64,000 nt of DNA from assembly GCA_027485915.1 (NCBI GenBank), contig JAIXQA010000080.1, positions 20,076-84,075 of the forward strand, read 5' to 3'. The translations under genes were made by a program, and so were the position numbers. This stretch comes from Alphaproteobacteria bacterium. Its GTDB lineage: Bacteria > Pseudomonadota > Alphaproteobacteria > Caulobacterales > Aquidulcibacteraceae. Shown here one piece after another: positions 1-9,470 of this stretch. Under the pieces are notes generated by a model that made no database searches, was not told the origin of the DNA, and was given only the letters and a program-made list of their open reading frames with translations. The number at the start of each line of letters is the position of its first letter. Positions within the stretch are counted from its first letter, which is position 1.

Positions 1-13
1 AGGTCAGTTCGTC

Positions 14-1258
14 ATGAACGCCCAAACCCCCGTCAATCCCGCTTTGTTTGATGTCGCCAAAGTGCGGGCGGACTTCCCAATCCTGACGCGGAAGATCCAT
101 GGCAAACCCTTAGTTTATCTCGATAGTGCCGCCAGCGCGCAAAAGCCTGAAAGCGTGATCTCTGCCATGGCGGACTTCCAGCGCACGTCTTACGCCAATG
201 TGCACCGCGGCCTACACACCTTAGCCAATGAAGCAACCCAAGCGTTCGAAGACGCGCGGGCCAAGGTCGCGCGCTTTATCCATGCCGGTAGCCCAGAAGA
301 AATCGTCTTTACCAAGAGCGCAACCGAAGCAATCAATCTGGTGGCTGCCGGCATCAGCCAAAGCCTGAAACCTGGCGATGAAATTGTGATCTCTGAGATG
401 GAGCATCACGCCAATATCGTGCCTTGGCACATGGCCGCAGAGCGTTCCGGTGCGGTGCTGAAATGGGCCTCGATCACGCTGGATGGCGCGCTCGATATGG
501 ACTCGCTGGCCTCTCTCATCAGTCCACGCACCAAGATGGTGGCGATCAGCCACATGTCCAATGTACTGGGCAGTGTGCAAGATGTCGCCACAGTGGTGGC
601 GATGGCCCATGCGGTCGGGGCGAGAGTCCTGATCGATGGCTGTCAGGGGGTCGTGCACCAAAAGGTCGACGTTCAAGCCATTGGTGCTGATTTTTATGCC
701 TTTTCGGCGCACAAGATTTATGGGCCGACCGGTATTGGTGTCTTACACGGCACACCCGAAGCTCTAAACCTTTTGCCACCTTGGCAAGGTGGCGGTGAGA
801 TGATCGAGATCGTCTCGAAAGAGCTGATCACTTATAATGTGCCACCCTTCCGGTTTGAAGCGGGCACCCCCGCTATTACCGAAGCTGTAGGCCTAGGTGC
901 GGCGGTAGATTGGATGATGGCGCAAAATCAAGCGGCCATGCACGCCCATGAGCACGCCTTACTGGATCATGCCATGGCATCCTTGCGTGGCATTAATGGG
1001 ATCAGCCTCTATGGCACCGCGCCGGGGAAGGGCGGTATCATTGCGTTTAACATTGATGGGGCCCACCCCCATGATGTGGCCCAAGTTCTCGACCGTTATG
1101 GTGTAGCGGTTCGCGCTGGTCACCATTGTGCCCAACCTTTGATGAAGGCCTTGGGTGTTACGGCTACCGCCCGGGCGAGCTTTGCCGCCTATACCAGTTT
1201 CGAAGATGTCGACACCTTTGTTGAAGCGCTTGCTAAAGCGCGCGATTTTTTGCTTTGA
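14..1258 (+). CDS. sufS: SufS-type cysteine desulfurase
   Basis: PLP aminotransferase class V fold; catalytic Cys in RAGHHCAQPLM; followed by DUF59 and SufA-like genes. Confidence 0.96.
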   Translation: MNAQTPVNPALFDVAKVRADFPILTRKIHGKPLVYLDSAASAQKPESVISAMADFQRTSYANVHRGLHTLANEATQAFEDARAKVARFIHAGSPEEIVFTKSATEAINLVAAGISQSLKPGDEIVISEMEHHANIVPWHMAAERSGAVLKWASITLDGALDMDSLASLISPRTKMVAISHMSNVLGSVQDVATVVAMAHAVGARVLIDGCQGVVHQKVDVQAIGADFYAFSAHKIYGPTGIGVLHGTPEALNLLPPWQGGGEMIEIVSKELITYNVPPFRFEAGTPAITEAVGLGAAVDWMMAQNQAAMHAHEHALLDHAMASLRGINGISLYGTAPGKGGIIAFNIDGAHPHDVAQVLDRYGVAVRAGHHCAQPLMKALGVTATARASFAAYTSFEDVDTFVEALAKARDFLL

Positions 1259-1267
1259 GGTCCACCC

Positions 1268-1672
1268 ATGAGCGATGAAACCACCACCCAAAGAGATATG
1301 CTGGACGTGTCCAGCCCACCCATCGTGCAACCAGATCGAGAACCTTCCGACCTGCCACCCGAAGAGATCGCCCGCTTGACGGATGATTTGATCGAGGCGT
1401 TCAAGACTGTTTATGACCCCGAAATTCCGGTTGATGTCTATGAATTGGGCCTGATCTATAAGGTTGACCTCAAAGCCGGCGGCCATGTCGATATCGACAT
1501 GACGCTCACCGCACCTGCTTGCCCTGTGGCCGGGGAACTCCCAATTATGGTAGAAGATGCGGCTAAGACGGTGGATGGGATCAATTCGGCCAAGGCCATT
1601 GTGACCTTTGATCCGCCCTGGACCCAAGCACGCATGAGCGATGAAGCCCGTTTGGCTTTGAATATGTTATAG
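1268..1672 (+). CDS. sufT: SUF system Fe-S assembly protein, DUF59/MIP18 family
   Basis: TVYDPEIPVDVYELGLIY and TAPACPVAGELP motifs; lies between sufS and a SufA-like gene. Confidence 0.9.
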   Translation: MSDETTTQRDMLDVSSPPIVQPDREPSDLPPEEIARLTDDLIEAFKTVYDPEIPVDVYELGLIYKVDLKAGGHVDIDMTLTAPACPVAGELPIMVEDAAKTVDGINSAKAIVTFDPPWTQARMSDEARLALNML

Positions 1673-2071
1673 GTGGCACGTATGAATTCGCCAGACCTCG
1701 TCCCAACCCGCACCCGCCGCCCACGCCCGCAAGTGGTCAGCCTGACCGACGCTGCTGCGGAGCGCGTGCGCAATGTCATGGCCAAATCAGAAAAGCCTTA
1801 CTTGCGCGTCGGTATCAAGAATGGCGGCTGTGCGGGCATGGAATATGTCATGGCCTATGCGGATGCTCCAGATCCTTTGGACGAAGTGGTCGAAGATAAG
1901 GGTGTGAAAATCTTGGTCGCCTCTAATGCGATATTATTCTTGGTCGGCTCTGTCGTGGATGTGGAGAACACGAAACTGCACTCAAAGTTTGTTTTCAAAA
2001 ATCCCAATGAAACAGATGCTTGCGGCTGTGGCGAGAGCGTTACCATTGTCCCTGCCGCGTCTGAGGCTTAA
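1673..2071 (+). CDS. sufA: HesB/IscA/SufA-type iron-sulfur assembly protein
   Basis: KNGGCAGMEY and CGCG cysteine motifs; suf gene order. Confidence 0.93.
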   Translation: MARMNSPDLVPTRTRRPRPQVVSLTDAAAERVRNVMAKSEKPYLRVGIKNGGCAGMEYVMAYADAPDPLDEVVEDKGVKILVASNAILFLVGSVVDVENTKLHSKFVFKNPNETDACGCGESVTIVPAASEA

Positions 2072-2073
2072 TT

Positions 2074-2430
2074 TTGGCGAAGAAGGCGAAAGCCAATCCG
2101 GAATTAGATGCTTTGATTGCGACGGCCCAAGATTTGTTCGCAGGCTTAGGCGACATTCGGGTGCGCAAGATGTTTGGCGGCGCGGGCGTCTATTATGATG
2201 GCCGCATGTTTGCGTTGTTGGCCGATAATGAAATCTATCTGAAGGCTGATGGTATCAATGATCCGAAATTTGACGCCCATGACTGCCCAGCCTTTCACTA
2301 TGATAAGGGGCGTGGTGAGATCATGACTCTTTCTTATCGGGCGATGCCTGAAACGGCTTTTGATGATCCTGATGAGGCCTTAACTTGGGCGAGGTTGGGC
2401 ATTCAGGCCGCTGCGCGCGCGCAAAAATAG
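2074..2430 (+). CDS. TfoX N-terminal domain protein
   Basis: VRKMFGGAGVYYDGRMFALLADNEIYLKAD motif; TTG start. Confidence 0.85.
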   Translation: MAKKAKANPELDALIATAQDLFAGLGDIRVRKMFGGAGVYYDGRMFALLADNEIYLKADGINDPKFDAHDCPAFHYDKGRGEIMTLSYRAMPETAFDDPDEALTWARLGIQAAARAQK

Positions 2431-2441
2431 AGCCTTTTTCT

Positions 2442-3185
2442 ATGGAGCTTTCTGCCATCCATCGTATCGAACAGGCTACAGCACGCGGATGGCCTGCTGA
2501 ACGCGAGGATCAGATTGATGGTTGGCACGTCTTCTCGGGGCGTGGCTTTGTTGGCCGAACCAATTCATGTTGGCCCCTGACTTATGGGGGGATGGATGTT
2601 GAGGTCTCCATCGATGCAGTCGAGGCTCATTATCGGGCCCTTGACTTGGCACCGCAGTTCAAACTGGTCACGGGCGGCACGGACCCAGCGGATATGCACG
2701 AGCGGCTTGCGCAGCGAGGTTATGAGACCGTTAGCCAAGTTGCGGTTATGACCTTTGAAGGCCAGTTAGCAGCCCCAGAACATTGGGTAGATATCACGCC
2801 GACCGTTACACCGGACTTCATCCAAATTGTTTCAGAAACCAGTCATTCAGGTGGCGATGGGCAAGAACGGGTGGATATCTTGGGCCGTGCGCCAAACCCT
2901 TCTGCCTTTGGAATTGTTCGCCATAATGGGGCGTTGGCGGCGGCAGGCCTCTGCACCTTTGCAGGCGACAGCGCAGGCATTGCAGCCATGCGTACCCACG
3001 CCCATTATCGTAATCAAGGCCTTGCCCGTTCGGTACTTCGGGCAATTATGGGAAAGGCCTATGAGGCTGGATATCGGCAATTCTGGCTGCAAGTTGAAAC
3101 CAATAATGCGCCCGCGCTTCATCTTTATGAAAGTGAAGGCTTTGTAGCCGCGTATCAGTATCAGACCGTTCGCCTAGTCCGCTAG
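2442..3185 (+). CDS. GNAT family N-acetyltransferase
   Basis: C-terminal acetyl-CoA fold (RNQGLARSVLRAIMGKAYEAG...FWLQVETNNAPALHLYESEGF); the ATG at 2442 is a better start than the listed 2385. Confidence 0.88.
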   Translation: MELSAIHRIEQATARGWPAEREDQIDGWHVFSGRGFVGRTNSCWPLTYGGMDVEVSIDAVEAHYRALDLAPQFKLVTGGTDPADMHERLAQRGYETVSQVAVMTFEGQLAAPEHWVDITPTVTPDFIQIVSETSHSGGDGQERVDILGRAPNPSAFGIVRHNGALAAAGLCTFAGDSAGIAAMRTHAHYRNQGLARSVLRAIMGKAYEAGYRQFWLQVETNNAPALHLYESEGFVAAYQYQTVRLVR

Positions 3186-3212
3186 AGCTCTGGCCGGATC
3201 GAATTTAACATA

Positions 3213-3276
3213 CGCCACCTTGCGCTACCCCTTGCCACGCCTAACATAAGGGGTCCTTTGCTGGGCGCATGTGGCG
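3213..3276 (+). other. Candidate structured 5' leader of lemA with three nested perfect helices
   Basis: cgccac/gtggcg, tgcgc/gcgca and acccct/aggggt nest in order; GGAGG Shine-Dalgarno and ATG (3302) follow. Confidence 0.45.
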
Positions 3277-3301
3277 ACACAAGGACTTGATGGAGGCTTA
3301 G

Positions 3302-3898
3302 ATGGCTTTGAACACGCGTTTTGCTGCATTGGCTTTGGTTGGCGTTGCAGCAACATCGGTTTCAGGATGTGGCTATAATACCATTCCAACCCAAGAAGAG
3401 GCTGCCAAAGCCGCTTGGGCCGAGGTTCAAACCCAATACCAGCGCCGCGCGGACCTCGTACCCAATCTGGTGGCAACCGTTCAAGGTGCAGCCGCGCAGG
3501 AAAAGTCCGTCTTAACGGCTGTGACCGAAGCGCGCGCCTCGGCCACCCAGCCGAAGTTTGATGCATCCACCATCACCGATCCACAAAAATTCCGAGAGTT
3601 TCAAGCGGCTCAAGGTCAATTGTCGGCTGCGTTGGGTCGATTGATGAGCATACAGGAAAATTATCCCGAGCTGCGCTCTTTAGAAGGTTTTACCGCTCTG
3701 CAATCCCAACTTGAAGGGACGGAGAACCGTATCGCCATTGCGCGCCGCGACTATAATGCCGCTGTGCAGACTTATAACACCACCTTGCGGACCTTCCCGA
3801 GTGTGATTTGGGCAAAGACAGCGTTCTCGTCGTCGCAGCCCATGCAATTGTTCCAAGCCACGGCGGGTGCTGAAAAACCGCCGGAAGTGAAGTTCTAA
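3302..3898 (+). CDS. lemA: LemA family protein
   Basis: GCGYNTIPTQEEAAKAAWAEVQTQYQRRADLVPNLVATV...RRDYNAAVQTYNTTLRTFPS signature. Confidence 0.96.
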   Translation: MALNTRFAALALVGVAATSVSGCGYNTIPTQEEAAKAAWAEVQTQYQRRADLVPNLVATVQGAAAQEKSVLTAVTEARASATQPKFDASTITDPQKFREFQAAQGQLSAALGRLMSIQENYPELRSLEGFTALQSQLEGTENRIAIARRDYNAAVQTYNTTLRTFPSVIWAKTAFSSSQPMQLFQATAGAEKPPEVKF

Positions 3899-3902
3899 GC
3901 GC

Positions 3903-4784
3903 GTGAACACACCCGCGGCATGGCAGGCCCCCAACCGATCCCCCAGTCGGTGGGGGCTCGCGCTCCTGATTGTGCTTAGTCTGGTTATTACCACATTGGC
4001 TTCCTCGCCCGTGTGGGCTGCCGATCCTAAATTCCCGGCCCTGACAGGTCGGGTTGTGGATGATGCTGACATTATTCCCGAGGAGACCGAGGGCGAACTT
4101 ATAGCGCAATTGGAGGCATTAGAAGCCAAATCCTCCGATCAATTGGTTGTCGTCACTGTCGCGAGCCTGCAGGGCTTTGAAATTGAGGAGTTTGGCTACA
4201 AATTGGGTCGGGCGTGGCAAATCGGCCAAGGCGAACGGCTGAACAATGGGGTTATCCTCCTTGTAGCTCCAAATGAACGTAAAGTGCGGATTGAGGTTGG
4301 CTACGGCCTCGAGGGTGTTTTGACTGACTATTATTCTAGCCAAATCATTCGCAATGAGATCGTACCGGCCTTTAAAGCGGGCGACATGCCGGGCGGCATT
4401 GTTGCGGGTGTGGCTGCAATAGAGCAGATTTTGACCGCCGATCCTGCCGAGCTCCAAGCGCGCGCCGCCCGTGGGCTCAAAGTGGAGGCCAAAGATACCG
4501 GGGGCGATCCGATTGCTGTGATCCTTGTGATCGCCTTTTTGATTTTCTGGATCTGGCTTGCAATTGCCAATACCCGAAGGACGCACTTCCGCCGCCATTC
4601 CCCATGGGGCAGTGGTCCAATCATCTTGCATGACTGGAATGATGATGATGATCGTCGCGGGGGCGATGGCTTTGGTGGCAGTTTCGGCAGCGGTGGCTTT
4701 GGTGGCGGCGGCTTTGGCGGCGGTGGCGGATTCTCCGGTGGTGGTGGCAGCTTTGGTGGAGGCGGGGCGTCAGGCTCATGGTAA
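3903..4784 (+). CDS. TPM domain (YgcG-like) membrane protein with Gly-rich tail
   Basis: TGRVVDDADIIPEETEGELIAQLEALEAKSSDQLVVVTV...GYGLEGVLTD; Gly/Phe/Ser-rich C-terminus. Confidence 0.93.
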   Translation: MNTPAAWQAPNRSPSRWGLALLIVLSLVITTLASSPVWAADPKFPALTGRVVDDADIIPEETEGELIAQLEALEAKSSDQLVVVTVASLQGFEIEEFGYKLGRAWQIGQGERLNNGVILLVAPNERKVRIEVGYGLEGVLTDYYSSQIIRNEIVPAFKAGDMPGGIVAGVAAIEQILTADPAELQARAARGLKVEAKDTGGDPIAVILVIAFLIFWIWLAIANTRRTHFRRHSPWGSGPIILHDWNDDDDRRGGDGFGGSFGSGGFGGGGFGGGGGFSGGGGSFGGGGASGSW

Positions 4785-5497
4785 AGCACGCACACATGTA
4801 TCTATCTCCAGAAGATAAAGCGGCAATTTCGGCAGCGATTGAAGCGGCCGAGTTGAAGACTTCTGGTGAGATCTTTGTCGTCGTGTCCCAGAGGACTGCG
4901 GACTATCGTTGGATTATGCTCTTTTATGGAGCTGTGACGGCCATATTGGTGCCTTTAGTCCTGATGGCGTTGGGTCTAAACCCACTAACCATAGGCACCA
5001 TGTTCACGCATTGGCAGGCGGGTGGGTGGAATGTTGGCTTTGGTGCTACTCCCTCTGATGAGGCTGCAACGGGGATGATTTTCATTCTCGCCTTGCAGGC
5101 GATCCTGTTCATGCTGGTCTCGGCTCTAGACCTTCAGTCGGGGATCGCCAGCAAGCTAACGCCTGCTTGGATCAAGCGCCAACAAGTTCATCGCGCTGCG
5201 CGAGATCAATTCTTGGCCCATGGCCTACACCAAACCGCTGGCAAAACAGGCGTCCTCATCTTTGTGAGTTTGGCCGAACATCAAGCCGAGATCATTGCCG
5301 ACAAAGGCATTTATACCAAGGTATCACGCGACGCTTGGCGTGAGGTGATTGGCAAGTTGGTTGCAAGCGCGCGCGAGCAAGCTTTAGCCCGTGGCCTCAT
5401 TGCTGCCATTGAAGACAGCGCCACAATCTTGTCGGTTCACTTCCCGCGCCAAGAGAACGATGTGGACGAATTGCCCAACAAAGTCATTATCATTTGA
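4778..5497 (+). CDS. Second TPM domain membrane protein
   Basis: ISAAIEAAELKTSGEIFVVVSQRT...TGVLIFVSLAEHQAEIIADKGI; overlaps the previous ORF by 7 bp. Confidence 0.88.
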   Translation: MVKHAHMYLSPEDKAAISAAIEAAELKTSGEIFVVVSQRTADYRWIMLFYGAVTAILVPLVLMALGLNPLTIGTMFTHWQAGGWNVGFGATPSDEAATGMIFILALQAILFMLVSALDLQSGIASKLTPAWIKRQQVHRAARDQFLAHGLHQTAGKTGVLIFVSLAEHQAEIIADKGIYTKVSRDAWREVIGKLVASAREQALARGLIAAIEDSATILSVHFPRQENDVDELPNKVIII

Positions 5498-5508
5498 GGC
5501 GTTTTCTT

Positions 5509-6120
5509 CTAAGCTTTTTCCGTTAAAGCTTTTAAATAAATGGAGTTTTTCGGCGCAGCGAACAAGCGTTGAACCATGGGCTCAAAAGCCGCCAGCGGCA
5601 TGGTCTCATAGCCCGGATCAAAGGCATTCTGGTCATGGCGATGGCAGAAGCGTGCGGTGTGCTCAAAATAGGGATGGTCACGGTATGCCTCGCGCATATC
5701 TCGGTCGAGACCGAGATGATGGAAGAAATAATAGCCTTGGAAAATGCCGTGATTGGCGACCATCCAATGATTGGCCTCGTTCACAAAGGGCTTCAAAATA
5801 GCTGCGGCAATATCGGGGTGATTATAGCTGCCCAACGTGTCGCCAATATCGTGCAGAAGTGCGCAAACGACATATTCTTCATCCATCCCATCACGATGGG
5901 CCAAGGTGGCCGATTGCAGCGAGTGAGTCAGCCGATCAATCGGAAAACCACCATAATCGCCATCCAACAGCCGCAAATGGGCCAGAACCCGGTCGCCTAA
6001 GCCCTTGTTGAAGGCTTTGGAATGGCCCGCAATAATCGCCCAATCGTCCTGCGTGCCTTCCATCATGGACTTAAACTGTGCTTGGTCTCCATGAAGATCA
6101 GAATGATGGCCGTCTGCCAT
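5509..6120 (-). CDS. HD domain phosphohydrolase-like protein
   Basis: VCALLHDIGDTLGSYNHPDIAAAIL HD motif. Confidence 0.85.
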   Translation of the reverse strand: MADGHHSDLHGDQAQFKSMMEGTQDDWAIIAGHSKAFNKGLGDRVLAHLRLLDGDYGGFPIDRLTHSLQSATLAHRDGMDEEYVVCALLHDIGDTLGSYNHPDIAAAILKPFVNEANHWMVANHGIFQGYYFFHHLGLDRDMREAYRDHPYFEHTARFCHRHDQNAFDPGYETMPLAAFEPMVQRLFAAPKNSIYLKALTEKA

Positions 6121-6182
6121 ATGGGTGCCTCCCTGTATATTTTAGGCAAGTTCACCTTCTTTTGGCGATAAGGCAAGGGGGA

Positions 6183-7202
6183 TTAGCCTGCCCGTCTTGC
6201 AAGCCAAACGCCGACCAGTACCAATGCTCCACCCATCATCTGAACTGGAGTGAGGCTTTCGTGAAGCCACGCCCAGCCAAGGAAGCCGACCAGAACTGGC
6301 TGCAGTAAGATCAAGACGGAGGCAATATGGGTCGGGACCATGCCAAAGCCAACGGCTAATAGGCCTTGACCAGCTACTTGTGCGAGCACGCCGAGAACCA
6401 GAAGCGGCCACCATTGCGCGATAAAGGATTGGCCTGTCGTGGGCGGCAATAAGGGTTCACCCGACACGAGCGTCACCGCCAAGCAGAACAGCATCGCAAA
6501 GCCTGATGAGAAGAACATAATGGTCCCAGCACCCCATTGGCTGCGCATTTTTGCGATGGTGATCAGATAAAGCCCATACCAGAGCGACGTTAGCGCCGAT
6601 AAGCCATCGCCTACGAGGCGGTCTGGATTGGTCGCAGGCGCGCCCCCAGACAAGAGGAGCGAGCCGACCAAGGCGATTACCACCGCAACCCAATAGGCTT
6701 TGGTCGGAAGCGCCCGTGTTGTCAGCCAAGTAACGGCGACAACCACAATCGGGGTAAGGTTCGACAAGAAGGTGGCGTTCGCCGCACTCGTGCGCACAAT
6801 GCCTGCATGCCAAGTGGCGAGATCGCCGGCAAACAACAGGCCTGCCAATGCCAAAAGTCCGATGGGTAAAGCGGTGCGCTTGCCGTCATCGCCTTGCGGC
6901 TTGGCTTCCAAATGCGACCATAGCGCCAGAAGTGGCAGCGCAAAGGCAAGGCGCCAAAACGCACTGGCCTGCGGACCCAATGGTGAAAGCTTCACCATGA
7001 TAGGCGCGAGCGCGATACAGGATGCGCCTGCAGCCAAGGCAACCGTTCCTAGGAATAGCTTTTGTGCATCGGTTTGGGCCACGCGCGGGTTCCTAAAGGC
7101 CAAGGCTGGTTCGAATCTCAATCGGGCTTGTGCCGCTTTCGCGCAGGCTCCGCAATGTGACGGACTGATTACGTTTGGCAAAACGCTTGCCATCTGCGTC
7201 AA
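6183..7202 (-). CDS. DMT/EamA family transporter
   Basis: Duplicated EamA TM repeats (TVALAAGASCIALAPIMVKLS..., LQPVLVGFLGWAWLHESLTPVQMMGGALVLVGVWL); the true start is probably inside, near 7080, because the listed 5' end overlaps gluQ. Confidence 0.88.
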   Translation of the reverse strand: MTQMASVLPNVISPSHCGACAKAAQARLRFEPALAFRNPRVAQTDAQKLFLGTVALAAGASCIALAPIMVKLSPLGPQASAFWRLAFALPLLALWSHLEAKPQGDDGKRTALPIGLLALAGLLFAGDLATWHAGIVRTSAANATFLSNLTPIVVVAVTWLTTRALPTKAYWVAVVIALVGSLLLSGGAPATNPDRLVGDGLSALTSLWYGLYLITIAKMRSQWGAGTIMFFSSGFAMLFCLAVTLVSGEPLLPPTTGQSFIAQWWPLLVLGVLAQVAGQGLLAVGFGMVPTHIASVLILLQPVLVGFLGWAWLHESLTPVQMMGGALVLVGVWLARRAG

Positions 7203-7953
7203 GGATTAAGCGGTGGTGGCGGTAGATGGGTGTCGGCAGCCCGAGAAGCCTTTGTAAGACGACATGGATATGGGCGGCTTCAGCCAAATCCTCACCTCGG
7301 ATGACATGGGTGATGCCTTGGCTGGCGTCATCGAGCACACTGGCGAGGTGATAGCTAGAAGGAAACTCTTTCCGCGCCAACACGATATCGCCCAATTGAG
7401 CTGGATTGGCTTTGACCCAAACACCATTGGCCTCAAAGCCCAGGGTCTCCCAGTCTGCACCCAGAATTTCTGCGCTGCGCACCAGCGATAGCCGCCAAGC
7501 ATAGGGCTTCCCGGTTTCAAGCAGCTGTGCCTCTTCGGCGGCAGGCAAGGGCGCAACCTTTTCTGGCCCTGAAAAGTCATGAGGGGCCGAGGCGATGGAT
7601 TCCATCAGTTCTTTGCGAGTCCTGAAGCAGCGATAAAGGACGCCAAGCGCTTTCAACCGTTCAAGGGCTGCCTCGTAATCCGCCATATGGTCACTTTGCC
7701 GACGCACCGGGCTTTCCCAAGTGAGGCCCAGCCAAGCCAAATCCTCATAAATCGCAGCTTCAAATTCAGACCGACATCGGGTCACGTCTGTGTCCTCGAT
7801 CCGCAAGATAAAGCGCCCCGTTGCGTCTTGGGCCGCGTCAAAGGCTGTCCAAGCTGAAAAAGCATGACCTAAATGGAGATAGCCCGTGGGGGAAGGGGCA
7901 AAGCGCGTAGCAAACATGCCTGCTCTATGCCGTGGGGCGACTGTCTTTGGCAA
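7093..7953 (-). CDS. gluQ: tRNA glutamyl-Q(34) synthetase GluQRS
   Basis: FAPSPTGYLHLGHAFSAW (HIGH-like) and GKRFAKRN (KMSKS-like); short, without an anticodon-binding domain; the start may be the internal Met of MFATRFAPSP. Confidence 0.92.
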   Translation of the reverse strand: MPKTVAPRHRAGMFATRFAPSPTGYLHLGHAFSAWTAFDAAQDATGRFILRIEDTDVTRCRSEFEAAIYEDLAWLGLTWESPVRRQSDHMADYEAALERLKALGVLYRCFRTRKELMESIASAPHDFSGPEKVAPLPAAEEAQLLETGKPYAWRLSLVRSAEILGADWETLGFEANGVWVKANPAQLGDIVLARKEFPSSYHLASVLDDASQGITHVIRGEDLAEAAHIHVVLQRLLGLPTPIYRHHRLILDADGKRFAKRNQSVTLRSLRESGTSPIEIRTSLGL

Positions 7954-7975
7954 TTGGCTTTTGCTAGTATGGGCT

Positions 7976-8626
7976 ATGGCAACAACAATCCTTACCGGCC
8001 CGCAGCACGCTCCATTCTCTGGTCAAGCCCCCAAAGGTCTTGTCGTGGCTTTGCATGGTTATGGCTCAAATGGCGATGATCTGATTTCGCTCGCACCCTA
8101 CTGGGAAAAGCTTTTGCCAGATGTGCAATTTAGTTCGCCCAACGCACCGACGCAGCTCGCAGGCTTTGGTGCAATGTATCAGTGGTTCCCAATCGAAAGC
8201 ATGGACCCGGTTCATTTAGCCAAAGGAGTGATGAATGCAGCACCTCTATTGGAAGCGTTCCTGGCTGCGGAAATGGCGCGCTTTGGCGTGACCAAAGCGC
8301 AAACGGCCTTGGTAGGGTTTAGCCAAGGAACGATGATGGCATTGCAAGTCGGCTTGGCATCTAAAGAGCCGTATGCGGGAATTTTGGGATATTCGGGGGC
8401 GTTAGTAGGCAATCCTGACCTTGCTTCCAAGCCGCCAGTCTTATTGGTACATGGCGATCAGGACGATGTCGTGCCACTAGCTGCCAGTCAAATGGCACAG
8501 CGATTTTTGAGTAGTGCCGGTCTTGATGCACGACTACATGTATCCCCGCGCGCAGGACACACGATTGCGATGGATGGCCTACAGCTTGGCGGGGCCTTCT
8601 TGGCCCGCGTTCTCAAAGGTGTTTAG
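7976..8626 (+). CDS. Phospholipase/carboxylesterase family alpha/beta hydrolase
   Basis: VVALHGYGSNGDDL, GFSQGTMMAL, GDQDDVVP, GHTIAMDG catalytic motifs; ATG at 7976 preferred over 7886. Confidence 0.9.
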   Translation: MATTILTGPQHAPFSGQAPKGLVVALHGYGSNGDDLISLAPYWEKLLPDVQFSSPNAPTQLAGFGAMYQWFPIESMDPVHLAKGVMNAAPLLEAFLAAEMARFGVTKAQTALVGFSQGTMMALQVGLASKEPYAGILGYSGALVGNPDLASKPPVLLVHGDQDDVVPLAASQMAQRFLSSAGLDARLHVSPRAGHTIAMDGLQLGGAFLARVLKGV

Positions 8627-9278
8627 CTTGAACGCGATGGAGGCCTTTGGAGAGCAAAACGAATAACAGGCCCATCGCCAAAAAGCCAAGTCCGAGGCCC
8701 AGAACATTGAGGCCAATTTGCCCGAGACCATATTTGCCAACATCGAGGAAAAAATAAGGATACCAACCTTCAAACCGGCCGCGCAGCAAGGCCGCACTTG
8801 TATAAAGAAGCGGCCACGCCAACCAAATGACGGCGTGGTTGAACTTCACATCGTCCTTGTCAGCAAAGAAGAGCCACCAAATCAAAGTGAAGGCGGGAAC
8901 TACGTAATGAACCCCTAAATCGCCAATGAGATTGAGGCCGGAAAGGTTACGCCCCGCACTTAATAGCAAGTGATAAATCAGGCCCATGGTTGTGATGTAA
9001 AAGGTCAGAGCCGCTAAGGCGTGGTTTGGAAAAACCTTAGGACCTTTGTGTGATGCAGCAATTAAGCCCATGCTGATCGCAATCAAGCCATTGGTCAGGA
9101 TGGTGAAATAGCCTGTCAGACGCCACAGGCTATCACCCAAGCTCATCCCATCCCGCATGGTCCAACCTACGCTGATTGAAGATTGTAGGACCAAGGCCGC
9201 ACAGGTGAATAGGCACAACAAACCCGCGCTTAATCGGGCAATGGGGGCGGGATTGGTTGGGCCGATTTGGGTCGTCAT
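8613..9278 (-). CDS. Pr6Pr family multipass membrane protein
   Basis: Six predicted TM segments; YFTILTNGLI and HYVVPAFTLIWWLFF motifs. Confidence 0.78.
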   Translation of the reverse strand: MTTQIGPTNPAPIARLSAGLLCLFTCAALVLQSSISVGWTMRDGMSLGDSLWRLTGYFTILTNGLIAISMGLIAASHKGPKVFPNHALAALTFYITTMGLIYHLLLSAGRNLSGLNLIGDLGVHYVVPAFTLIWWLFFADKDDVKFNHAVIWLAWPLLYTSAALLRGRFEGWYPYFFLDVGKYGLGQIGLNVLGLGLGFLAMGLLFVLLSKGLHRVQAKHL

Positions 9279-9470
9279 TGTTTGTCACTGGCAGAGCAAC
9301 TGCATCGACACAAATCGATATCGCATCTGTCATGTTTTCTTTGCAGTGAATCGGTTACTGATACTTCGCAGAGCAGGAGGAAGCCGCTTTCAATAGGCCA
9401 TACCATACCAGTCTCGCTGTCGGCCGAGCCGACCTGAAAAAGATTGCTTCCCTGAAACACGGAGGCGACT

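Noticed and set aside
959-1627. 222-aa minus ORF across sufS/sufT
   Set aside because: Antisense to two conserved suf genes.
4660-4780. Gly-codon repeat ggtggcggcggctttggcgg
   Set aside because: Coding microrepeat for the Gly-rich tail of a TPM protein, not a tandem-repeat element.
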